Below, piece after piece: positions 54,965 through 62,278 of a stretch of DNA of 64,000 bases. Numbering within the stretch: position 1 is the stretch's first letter; each line of letters begins with the position of its first letter. Location: contig DASVPW010000093.1 of assembly GCA_036389455.1 (NCBI GenBank), positions 41,675 to 105,674 of the forward strand. Direction: 5' to 3'. The notes under the pieces are model-generated. The model saw only the letters and a list, made by a program, of their open reading frames with translations. It ran no database searches and had not been told where the DNA came from. Origin of the DNA: JAJKJG01 sp036389455. Its GTDB lineage: Bacteria > Pseudomonadota > Alphaproteobacteria > Rhizobiales > Beijerinckiaceae. A program made the translations under genes and the position numbers.

Positions 54965-55740
54965 GGAGCGGCCCGGGGCCTGCGGTCCTTCCGGCGCTGC
55001 TCCTCGGGCTCGCCGCGGCGGCGCCCGCCCGGGCCGAGAGCGTGGTCGCCTCCCTCTCGACCTCCCGGGTCGCCATCACCTCGAACTACACCGGCGCCTC
55101 GATCGTGGTCTTCGGCGCGATCGAGAAGGATGCCCAGACCATCGCCCGCGCCGGCACCTACGACATCGTCGTGACGGTACGCGGGCCGCGCGCGGCCCTC
55201 GTCGTGCGCGAGAAGGAGCCGATGGGCCCGATCTGGCTCAACCGCGAGCAGCAGCGCTTCGCCGACGTGCCGCTCTACATGGCGGTGCTGTCCTCGCGCC
55301 GGGTCGAGGAGATCACGACCGAGGCGCTCCGGGACCGGTTCCGGGTCGGCCTGCGGGCGATCGTCAACGCGCCCGACTTCACCTTCTCCCGGGGCGGCGC
55401 CGACCGCCCGTTCCGGGAGGCGCTCCTGCGGCTGCAGCGCCGGGAGGGCCTCTACATCGAGAGCCCGCGCGGGGTCACGTTCCTGACCGCGGCGCTGTTC
55501 CGAGCGCCGGTGCCGATCCCGGCGGTCGCGCCGCCCGGCAACTACGAGGTCGACGTGGTCCTGTTCTCGGACAACGTCATGCTGGCGCGCGCCCAGACCA
55601 ATTTCGAGCTCGTGAAGACCGGCTTCGAGCAGCAGGTCGCGGGGATCGCCCGCGAATGGTCCCTCCTCTACGGCCTCGCCATCGCGGCGCTTGCCGTGCT
55701 CTTCGGCTGGACGGCCAGCGTGATTTTTCGCAGGGATTGA
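54961..55740 (+). CDS. TIGR02186 family membrane protein
   Basis: The 259-residue protein has a signal peptide (VLPALLLGLAAAAPARAESV), a periplasmic beta-rich domain (ITSNYTGASIVVFGAIEK, GPRAALVVREKEPMGPIWLN, NYEVDVVLFSDN), and a C-terminal membrane helix (about 233-254). This matches the TIGR02186 family, always encoded next to a TauE/SafE permease. It may support transport or sense the anion; its role is unproven. The GTGA overlap with the permease implies coupling. Confidence 0.88.
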   Translation: MRSGPGPAVLPALLLGLAAAAPARAESVVASLSTSRVAITSNYTGASIVVFGAIEKDAQTIARAGTYDIVVTVRGPRAALVVREKEPMGPIWLNREQQRFADVPLYMAVLSSRRVEEITTEALRDRFRVGLRAIVNAPDFTFSRGGADRPFREALLRLQRREGLYIESPRGVTFLTAALFRAPVPIPAVAPPGNYEVDVVLFSDNVMLARAQTNFELVKTGFEQQVAGIAREWSLLYGLAIAALAVLFGWTASVIFRRD

Positions 55741-55744
55741 AGCC

Positions 55745-56455
55745 TCAATCCCGGCACAGCATCGCCTGGCCGATGGCGAAGATGCGGCCCTCGCCGATGA
55801 GGTGGGCCGTGAAGCCTCTCGGGAATAGGCCGCGCACGGCCGGGTCGCAGGCATTGAGGCCGCCGGCGTAGGCGCCGAGCGCCGGCAGGAGGCAGCGCTC
55901 GCCGTCGGTGACGAAGCAGCGGCGGCGCACGCTGCGGCCGCGCATCACCACCTTGCCGACCGGATGAAGATGCCCGGCAAGCTCTCGCACGGGCTTCGCG
56001 CCGGAGGCGGCGGGCTCGTGACGGAGCACCAGGTTCCCGAGGGTCAGCTCCTCGAAAACCTCGCCGCCGATCGAGGGCGGCAGCGCGCGGTCGTGGTTGC
56101 CGGTGATCCAGACCCAGGTCCGGCCGGCCTGGAGACGGGCGAGCGCCGCGCGGTCGTCGTCGAGGAGGCGGTCCGGCCCGTCGAGGTCGTGGAAGCTGTC
56201 GCCAAGCGCGATGACCGTCGAAGGGCGATAGCGGTCGAGGGCGAGGGCCAGCGCCGCCATGGTCTCGCGGGTGTCATAAGGGGGCAAGAGCGAGCCGCGC
56301 CGGGCGAACGAGGAGCCCTTCTCGAAGTGGAGATCCGCCACCACGAGAGCGTCATGGCCGGAAAGGTACATCGCCCCCGACAGATCGAGGGTCGCGGCCT
56401 CGCCGGCGACGGCGATCTCGCTGGTGGTGCACTTCAACTGCGGCAACGCCGTCAC
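55745..56455 (-). CDS. pdeM: ligase-associated DNA damage response phosphoesterase PdeM
   Basis: This 236-residue calcineurin-like metallophosphoesterase has VVADLHFEKGSSFARRG (DxH), IALGDSFHDLDGPDRL (GD), WITGNHDRALPP (GNHD) and ELAGHLHPVGKV (GHxH). The family (TIGR04123) is encoded with a DEXH helicase and an ATP-dependent DNA ligase and is thought to process DNA ends. The GTG start overlaps the helicase stop by GTGA. The ligase is not next to it here. Confidence 0.9.
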   Translation of the reverse strand: MTALPQLKCTTSEIAVAGEAATLDLSGAMYLSGHDALVVADLHFEKGSSFARRGSLLPPYDTRETMAALALALDRYRPSTVIALGDSFHDLDGPDRLLDDDRAALARLQAGRTWVWITGNHDRALPPSIGGEVFEELTLGNLVLRHEPAASGAKPVRELAGHLHPVGKVVMRGRSVRRRCFVTDGERCLLPALGAYAGGLNACDPAVRGLFPRGFTAHLIGEGRIFAIGQAMLCRD

Positions 56456-58995
56456 GCCAGGGCCTCTTCGAGCAATGCCGCCTCCGCCTCCGCGAGCACG
56501 TCGTCGGCGCCCTCGCCGTGGACCCGCTCGCGGCCGATCTCGAGGAGGACGGAGACGCCGAGGGGCGAGACGCGGTCGAGCGGCTTGTGGACGATTCGCC
56601 CCCGGATGCGGTCGAGCATCACGCCGAGCCGCCTCACGTCGAGGAGGCCCGTTGCCGCATCTGCCCGCGCGGCGCGCAAAAGTACGTGTCGCGGCTCGTG
56701 CCGGCGCAGCACGTCGTAGACGAGATCTGTGGACAACGTGACCTGGCGCCGCGTCTTCTCCTGGCCCGGATAGCGGCGCTCGATCAGCCCGGCGATGATG
56801 GCGCAGGCTCGGAAGGTGCGCTTCATCAGCGCCGATTCGGCGAGCCACGCCTCGAGGTCGTCGCCGAGCATGTCCTGCGAGAAGAGATCGTCGAGGAAGC
56901 GCGTCTCGGCGCCCGCCCGGGCCGTGATGTCGCCCATGGCCCAGACGCCGAGGCCGTAGTCGTTGGCGATGAAGCCGAAGGGTTTCAGGCGCGCCCGCTC
57001 CAGGCGGCGGGTCAGCAGCATGCCGAGCGTCTGGTGCGCGAGCCGCCCCTCGAAAGGATAGCAGACCAGGAAGTGGCGCTTCTCGCGCGGAAAGGTCTCC
57101 ACAAGAAGATCGCGCCGGCCGGGCAGGACCGAGCGGCGGCGCTGCCACAGCAGCAGCTCGACGAGCTGCGCCGGCAGGCGGTCCCACTCGAACGGATCGG
57201 CCAAGATGCCGCGCACCCGCTCGGCCAAGAAGCTCGAGATCGGGAACTTGCCGCCGGCGTAGGACGGGACCTTGGCGTCGGTGCTCGGCGCAGTGCGGGT
57301 GGCCAGCACCTCGTCGCCGTGGATGCCCTCGAACCGGAGCACCTCGCCGGCGAAGAAGAAGGTGTCGCCGACCGTCATGGTCTCGGCGAAATATTCTTCG
57401 ATCTCCCCCAGAATGCGGCCGCGGGGCAGCACCGTGCCGGGCTTCGCGCGCGAGCCGCGCCCGAGCCGCACCTTGATCATCGTCGCCTCGATGATGGTGC
57501 CGACGTTGAGCCGGTACTGCTGCGCGGTGCGCCCGTCGCGCACCCGCCACAGGCCGTCCGGCCCTTTCCTGATCTTGGCGAAGCGCTCGTAGGCGCGCAG
57601 GGCGTAGCCGCCGGTCGCCACGAAGGCGAGGCAGTCGTCGAAGTCTTCGCGTCCGATCCAGCCGTAGGGCGCGGCGGATTGGACTTCCGCAAAGAGATCG
57701 TCCGCCGAGAACGGCTCGGCGCAGGCCATCCCAAGAATGTGCTGGCAGAGCACGTCGAGCGCCCCTTCGCGGGCGTCGGGGGTGTCCTGCGCGGCCTCGT
57801 GGACGGCGTCGAGGGCGGCGCGGCATTCCAGGATCTCGAAGCGGTTCGAGGGGGCCAAAAAGGCCTTCGAGGGCTCGTCCATGCGGTGGTTCGAGCGCCC
57901 GATGCGCTGCATGATGCGCGAGGCCCCCTTCGGCGCCCCGACGTTGACGACGAGGTCGACGTCGCCCCAATCGATGCCGAGGTCGAGGGTCGAGGTGCAC
58001 ACGACCGCGCGGAGCTTCCCCGCCGCCATCGCGGCCTCGACCCGGCGGCGCTGGCCGACGTCGAGGGAGCCGTGGTGAAGGGCGATGGCGAGGCCGTCGT
58101 CGTTGAGGTCCCAGAGCGCCTGGAACACGAACTCGGCCTGCATGCGCGTGTTGACGAACACGAGGGTCGTGCGGTGCCGGCGGATGAGGTCGTAGATGCC
58201 CGGCATCGCCTGCGCCGCGATGTGGCCGGCGAGAGGCAGCGGCTCGTCCGTCTCGAGCATGTGCAGCTCCGGCCGCGCGCCCCCTTCGACCACGATGAGG
58301 TCGGCGAGCGGCGCGCGCTCTCCCCCCTTCAGGGGGGAGGAAGACCCAGGCTGCGGCACGAGATAGCGCCTGAGGTCGTCGGGCTCGCGCACGGTCGCGG
58401 AGAGCCCGACGGCCGTCAGCGCCGGGGCGAGGCGGTAGAGCCGGGCGAGCCCGAGCGAGAGCAGGTCGCCGCGCTTCGAGGTCACGAGCGAATGCAGCTC
58501 GTCGAGGATCACGCGCCTCAAGCCGCCGAACAGGGCGCGGGCGTCGGGGTGGGCGAGGAGGAGCGCGAGCTGCTCGGGGGTGGTGAGGAGGACGTCGGGG
58601 GGGCGCTCGATCTGGCGCGCGCGCTTGTGGGCCGGCGTGTCGCCGGTGCGGGTCTCGATCCGCACGGGGAGGCCCATCTCCCGGGCCGGCGCCTCGAGGT
58701 TTCGCGCCACGTCGACGGCGAGCGCCTTGAGGGGGGAGATGTAGAGGGTGTGGAGGGCGCTTCTCCCTTCCCCCTCCGCCAGATCCACCAGCGTCGGCAG
58801 GAACCCGGCCAGCGTCTTGCCGGCTCCGGTCGGAGCGACGAGGAGCGCCGAGCGCCTGGCCCGGGCCTTCTCGAGGAGTGCGAGCTGGTGCGGCCGGGGC
58901 GTCCAGCCGCGGCTCGTGAACCAGCGCGCGAAGCGCTCCGGCAGGAGCGGCGCCTCGGCGGGCGGAGGTTGCCGGCGTTTCCGTTGAGCCACCAT
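56452..58995 (-). CDS. ligase-associated DEXH-box DNA helicase (Lhr-like)
   Basis: This 847-residue superfamily 2 helicase has ALLVAPTGAGKTLAGFLPTL (Walker A), VILDELHSLVTSKRGDLLSL (DEXH), GLSATV (motif III), VFVNTRMQAEF, CTSTLDLGIDWGDVDLVVNV and QRIGRSNHRMDEPSKA. Its C-terminal half is that of Lhr-type proteins. It belongs to TIGR04121 and unwinds DNA in a repair module with PdeM. About ten residues (219-228, SSPLKGGERA) come from an in-frame palindromic repeat. Start is ATG 58995; the upstream extension is out of context. Confidence 0.94.
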   Translation of the reverse strand: MVAQRKRRQPPPAEAPLLPERFARWFTSRGWTPRPHQLALLEKARARRSALLVAPTGAGKTLAGFLPTLVDLAEGEGRSALHTLYISPLKALAVDVARNLEAPAREMGLPVRIETRTGDTPAHKRARQIERPPDVLLTTPEQLALLLAHPDARALFGGLRRVILDELHSLVTSKRGDLLSLGLARLYRLAPALTAVGLSATVREPDDLRRYLVPQPGSSSPLKGGERAPLADLIVVEGGARPELHMLETDEPLPLAGHIAAQAMPGIYDLIRRHRTTLVFVNTRMQAEFVFQALWDLNDDGLAIALHHGSLDVGQRRRVEAAMAAGKLRAVVCTSTLDLGIDWGDVDLVVNVGAPKGASRIMQRIGRSNHRMDEPSKAFLAPSNRFEILECRAALDAVHEAAQDTPDAREGALDVLCQHILGMACAEPFSADDLFAEVQSAAPYGWIGREDFDDCLAFVATGGYALRAYERFAKIRKGPDGLWRVRDGRTAQQYRLNVGTIIEATMIKVRLGRGSRAKPGTVLPRGRILGEIEEYFAETMTVGDTFFFAGEVLRFEGIHGDEVLATRTAPSTDAKVPSYAGGKFPISSFLAERVRGILADPFEWDRLPAQLVELLLWQRRRSVLPGRRDLLVETFPREKRHFLVCYPFEGRLAHQTLGMLLTRRLERARLKPFGFIANDYGLGVWAMGDITARAGAETRFLDDLFSQDMLGDDLEAWLAESALMKRTFRACAIIAGLIERRYPGQEKTRRQVTLSTDLVYDVLRRHEPRHVLLRAARADAATGLLDVRRLGVMLDRIRGRIVHKPLDRVSPLGVSVLLEIGRERVHGEGADDVLAEAEAALLEEALA
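58318..58340. repeat. palindromic repeat inserted in the helicase gene
   Basis: TCCCCCC (58321-58327) and GGGGGGA (58332-58338) form a 7-bp stem. On the minus strand it is translated as SSPLKGGER inside the helicase, between the ATPase motif III region and the second RecA domain. The translation SPLKGGER is typical of palindromic repeats read through in frame. Confidence 0.6.
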
Positions 58996-59048
58996 GGACA
59001 GGTAACGCGCGAAGCAGGCGCGCGCCACCGACCCGGAAGGTTTCGCGC

Positions 59049-60209
59049 CTACGCCGCGCTTCTGAACCGCCGGCGCTCGCCGGTGTTCGCGACGCCCGCC
59101 TGCCACAGGCCCTGGAGGGCGCCGAGGATCTCGGCCGCCTCCTCGGCCGCGATCCCCTTCGCGGTCGCGAGCATCCGCCTGAGGTCCGTGGACGGGACCC
59201 AGGACAGGCGCGCGCGCGCCTCGGCGATGCGCAGGCACACGTCGTCGCTCAAGGCGGCGTGGCGGGCGAGCACCGCCGGGCCGTGGTCGTAGACCCCGTA
59301 GAGCAGGTTGAGAACGACCCCCTCGTCGAGCCTGAGGCAGCGGGCGACGAGCTGCGCGGCCTCGACGAGGCGTCCGGTCTGCATGATCTCGACGAGCGCC
59401 TCGTCGAGGCCGATGAGGTTGTCGCGCACGAGCGCCGCGTAGGTGTCGACGCTCTGCGGCAGGCTTCCCGAGCGGACCGCCTCGACCGTCGCGGCCGAGG
59501 CCTCGCGCCCGACCTCCGCGACCTCGCTCATGCTGTAGCGGAACCCCGACGCGACGAGCCGGGCCTTGAAGCCGGCGTGCAGCGCGGGCCAGAGCCGGTC
59601 GACCACGTCGCCCGGCAGGTCGGAGCGCTGGACGAGCGCGTCCCGCACCCCGGCGTCGCGCCAGGCAAGGTCGGCGGCGGCGCCGAGAGCCTTTTCCGAG
59701 AGATGTGCGCTGCGGTTCGCGAGCAGGAGCGCGAGCGCCGGCCCGTCGCCGCGGGCCACGATGTAGTCGGCGAGGCCCTCGCCGAGCGACGGCCGCCGCG
59801 CCGCCGCCCTCACGTGCTCGGGGCCCGACACGCGCAGGATTTCCAGAATCTCCGAGCTCGCGAGCCTCGCCCCGTGCTCGATGACGGGCGCCGCGACCGC
59901 GGCCGGTCCCCTGGCCCAGGCGGAAAGGCGGTCCGGCGGCACCGCCGGGCTCGCGGCGAGGCGCCTCAAGGCGGCGGCCTGCGCCTGCGGCGCCGCGCGG
60001 GGGATCAGCAGGGCGGCGAGGTCGAGGCAGGCGTCGCGGGCGGCCGCACCCATGCCCTCGCCCTGCGCAACGAACAGGTCGGCGATGAGGTCGAGCACGG
60101 CGTCGCACGGCACGTCGCCGCCCCTCGCCAACGCATCGAGCCGCGCGAGCAGTCCCTGCCGCAAGTGAGGCGCAAGCACCCCGAGAACCTCCTGGTTCCG
60201 GCCAGTCAA
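59049..60209 (-). CDS. DUF2336 family protein
   Basis: This 386-residue, mostly helical and Ala/Leu-rich protein resembles the DUF2336 family of alphaproteobacteria, built of HEAT-like helices (DLIADLFVAQGEGMGAAARD, LYGVYDHGPAVLARHAALSD). Function is unknown; some members are tied to cell-cycle or c-di-GMP networks. Start is a TTG at 60209, since no ATG gives the conserved N-terminus; a later GTG is possible. It lies upstream of the helicase gene by 53 bp on the same strand. Confidence 0.75.
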   Translation of the reverse strand: MTGRNQEVLGVLAPHLRQGLLARLDALARGGDVPCDAVLDLIADLFVAQGEGMGAAARDACLDLAALLIPRAAPQAQAAALRRLAASPAVPPDRLSAWARGPAAVAAPVIEHGARLASSEILEILRVSGPEHVRAAARRPSLGEGLADYIVARGDGPALALLLANRSAHLSEKALGAAADLAWRDAGVRDALVQRSDLPGDVVDRLWPALHAGFKARLVASGFRYSMSEVAEVGREASAATVEAVRSGSLPQSVDTYAALVRDNLIGLDEALVEIMQTGRLVEAAQLVARCLRLDEGVVLNLLYGVYDHGPAVLARHAALSDDVCLRIAEARARLSWVPSTDLRRMLATAKGIAAEEAAEILGALQGLWQAGVANTGERRRFRSAA

Positions 60210-60289
60210 CCACGGCCGGCTTTAACGGGGCGCAAACGCCGCCGGATTGGGCTAAACAGCGGGCGTCCGCGCGCCTTGACGGAGGAACC

Positions 60290-60829
60290 ATGCCCGGCCT
60301 CGATCCCGACCGCGCCTTCATTCCCCTCTCGATCGCCGTGCTGACGGTGTCGGACACCCGCTCGCTCGCCGAGGACCGCTCCGGCGACGCCCTCGTCCAG
60401 CGCTTGACGAAGGCCGGGCACCGCCTCGCCGACCGCGCCGTCGTGACCGACGACGTCGACGCCATCCGGGCCAAGGTGAAGGCCTGGATCGCCTATCCCG
60501 GGATCGATGTGGTGATCACCACCGGCGGCACCGGCTTCACCGGACGCGACGTGACGCCCGAAGCGGTCGAGCCGCTGTTCGACAAGCGCATGGACGGGTT
60601 CTCGGCGGTGTTCCACCGCATCAGCTTCGACAAGATCGGCACCTCGACGATCCAGTCGCGGGCGACCGCGGGGCTTGCCGGCGAAACTTACGTCTTCGTC
60701 CTGCCGGGCTCTCCCGGCGCCTGCCGGGACGCCTGGGACGGCATCCTCGAAAGCCAGCTCGACAACCGCCACCGCCCCTGCAACTTCGTCGAGATCATGC
60801 CGCGGCTCGGCGAGGGGCGGGGAGGATAA
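60290..60829 (+). CDS. moaB: molybdenum cofactor biosynthesis protein MoaB
   Basis: This 179-residue MogA/MoaB-family protein adenylylates molybdopterin before metal insertion. Motifs: AVLTVSDTRSLAEDRSGDAL, VVITTGGTGFTGRDVTPEAV and FVLPGSPGACRDAWDGIL. GGAGG lies 4-5 nt before the ATG. It is trimer-forming and cytoplasmic. It is followed at once by the patatin-like gene, whose reading frame begins within a few bases of the moaB stop. Confidence 0.93.
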   Translation: MPGLDPDRAFIPLSIAVLTVSDTRSLAEDRSGDALVQRLTKAGHRLADRAVVTDDVDAIRAKVKAWIAYPGIDVVITTGGTGFTGRDVTPEAVEPLFDKRMDGFSAVFHRISFDKIGTSTIQSRATAGLAGETYVFVLPGSPGACRDAWDGILESQLDNRHRPCNFVEIMPRLGEGRGG

Positions 60830-60834
60830 AGGCC

Positions 60835-61689
60835 ATCCCGCGCCCGGATGCCTCGACCTTCGCGCTCGCGCTCGGCGGCGGCGGAGCGCGGGGGCTCGCC
60901 CACATCGCGGTGCTCGAGGCCTTCGACGAACTCGGCGTGCGGCCCGTAGCCGTCGCCGGCACCTCGATCGGCGCCGTCGTCGGCGCGGCCTATGCGGCGG
61001 GGATGGGCGGCCGGGCGATCCGCGACCACGCCATCCGCAGCTTGCGCGACCGTGCCGAGGTGATGGCGGCGCTGATCGCGTCGCGGGTCGGGCGCTTCGC
61101 CGACATCGTCTCCGGCTTCGGCAACCCGCTCCTCCTGGACGGCGAGCGCCTCCTCGACCGGCTCTGGCCGGACGCCGTGCCCGAAACCTTCGAGGCGCTT
61201 TCGATCCCCCTCCACGTCGTCGCGACGGACTACTACGGGCGCACGGAGGCCGTGTTCACGGAAGGCCCGCTCGCCCCGGCGGCCGCGGCCTCGATGGCGC
61301 TCCCCGGCCTCATCCGGCCGGTGCGGATCGGCGTCCGCCTCCTCGTCGACGGCGGGGCCGTCAATCCCCTGCCCTTCGACCACCTGATCGGGCGCGCCGA
61401 CGTGGTCGTCGCGGTCGACGTGACCGGCGGGCCGGTGCCGCAGGCGCGCGCGCCCGGCTTCGACGCCATGTTCGGCACGCTCCAGATCATGCAGGGCGCG
61501 ATCGTCGCCGCGAAGCTCAAGATCTACCGGCCCGAGATCCTGGTGCGCCCGGCGGTCGACCGCTTCCGCGTCCTCGACTTCTTCGACGTCCGCGCGATCC
61601 TTTCCGCCGCCGCGCCGGCGAAGGACGAGCTCAAGCGCGAGATCGAGCGGCATCTCAAGTCCCCTCCCGCGCCTGCGGGAGAGGGCTAG
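60835..61689 (+). CDS. patatin-like phospholipase family protein (non-standard start)
   Basis: This protein of about 284 residues is a patatin-fold lipase or acyl hydrolase. ALALGGGGARGLAHIAVLEA is the oxyanion loop, VAGTSIGAVVGAAY holds nucleophile Ser, and LLVDGGAVNPLPF the catalytic Asp. The oxyanion loop lies before the first ATG/GTG/TTG in this frame (GTG 60910), so translation must begin earlier. ATC at 60835, 9 nt after GGAGG, is the best candidate, coupled to the moaB stop. The last residues SPPAPAGEG come from a palindromic repeat. RssA-like proteins are the nearest kind. Confidence 0.85.
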   Translation: MPRPDASTFALALGGGGARGLAHIAVLEAFDELGVRPVAVAGTSIGAVVGAAYAAGMGGRAIRDHAIRSLRDRAEVMAALIASRVGRFADIVSGFGNPLLLDGERLLDRLWPDAVPETFEALSIPLHVVATDYYGRTEAVFTEGPLAPAAAASMALPGLIRPVRIGVRLLVDGGAVNPLPFDHLIGRADVVVAVDVTGGPVPQARAPGFDAMFGTLQIMQGAIVAAKLKIYRPEILVRPAVDRFRVLDFFDVRAILSAAAPAKDELKREIERHLKSPPAPAGEG

Positions 61690-61704
61690 GGTGAGGAGGG
61701 AGTC
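61662..61704. repeat. dispersed palindromic repeat overlapping the patatin gene end
   Basis: CCCTCCCGC and GCGGGAGAGGG form an imperfect stem, followed by CTAGGGTGAGGAG. The same stem-plus-tail occurs at 44456-44500 (GAGAGGGCTAAGGTGAGGGG) and in shorter form near 95-137. It supplies the last codons and stop of the patatin-like gene. The 60 bp that follow, up to tadA, hold no gene. Confidence 0.6.
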
Positions 61705-61763
61705 CGGGCTGCCCTCACCCGGTCGCCTTCGCCGATTCGGCCTCTTCCGCAAGCGGGAGGCGA

Positions 61764-62255
61764 TCACCGCCGCGCCCCGAAGAACCCGCGCAGCAACGCC
61801 GCCGCCTCCCCCTCCCTGATGCCGCCATACACCTCCGGAGCGTGGTGACAGGTCGGCTGCGTGAAGAAGCGAACGCCGCTCTCGACCGCGCCGCCCTTCG
61901 GGTCGTGCGCCCCGAAATAGAGGCGGCGGATGCGGGCGAAGGAAATCGCCGCCGCGCACATGGGACAGGGCTCGAGCGTCACGTAGAGGTCGCAGCCGGT
62001 CAGGCGCTCGTCTTGGATAGCGGCGCAGGCCATGCGGATCGCGAGCGTCTCGGCGTGGGCGGTGGGGTCGCGCAACTCCCGCGGGCGGTTGCCGGCAACG
62101 GCGAGGACCGCCCCGTCGCGCACGATCGCGGCGCCGACCGGCACCTCGCCCCGCGCCGCCGCGGCGCGGGCCTCGGCGAGCGCGAGACCCATGGGATCGG
62201 GGCGCGGCCCGCCCGCGTCGTCCCGGCCCTCGGCCCTATCGGCTCGCTTCGCCAT
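61764..62255 (-). CDS. tadA: tRNA-specific adenosine deaminase
   Basis: This 163-residue zinc-dependent deaminase turns A34 of tRNA-Arg(ACG) into inosine. Active site: DPTAHAETLAIRMACAAI (HAE) and VTLEPCPMCAAAISFARIRR (PCxxC). The N-terminal 20 residues are charged and unconserved, and an ATG at 62192 may be the true start. It is divergent from the rluB-type gene with only 23 bp between starts, an arrangement common in alphaproteobacteria. Confidence 0.94.
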   Translation of the reverse strand: MAKRADRAEGRDDAGGPRPDPMGLALAEARAAAARGEVPVGAAIVRDGAVLAVAGNRPRELRDPTAHAETLAIRMACAAIQDERLTGCDLYVTLEPCPMCAAAISFARIRRLYFGAHDPKGGAVESGVRFFTQPTCHHAPEVYGGIREGEAAALLRGFFGARR

Positions 62256-62278
62256 GGCGGCTCTGGTATCAGGCCGCC

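Noticed and set aside
58996..60474. Extension of the helicase frame upstream to 60474
   Set aside because: The extension overlaps DUF2336 in another frame and is not helicase-like; ATG 58995 gives the family N-terminus.
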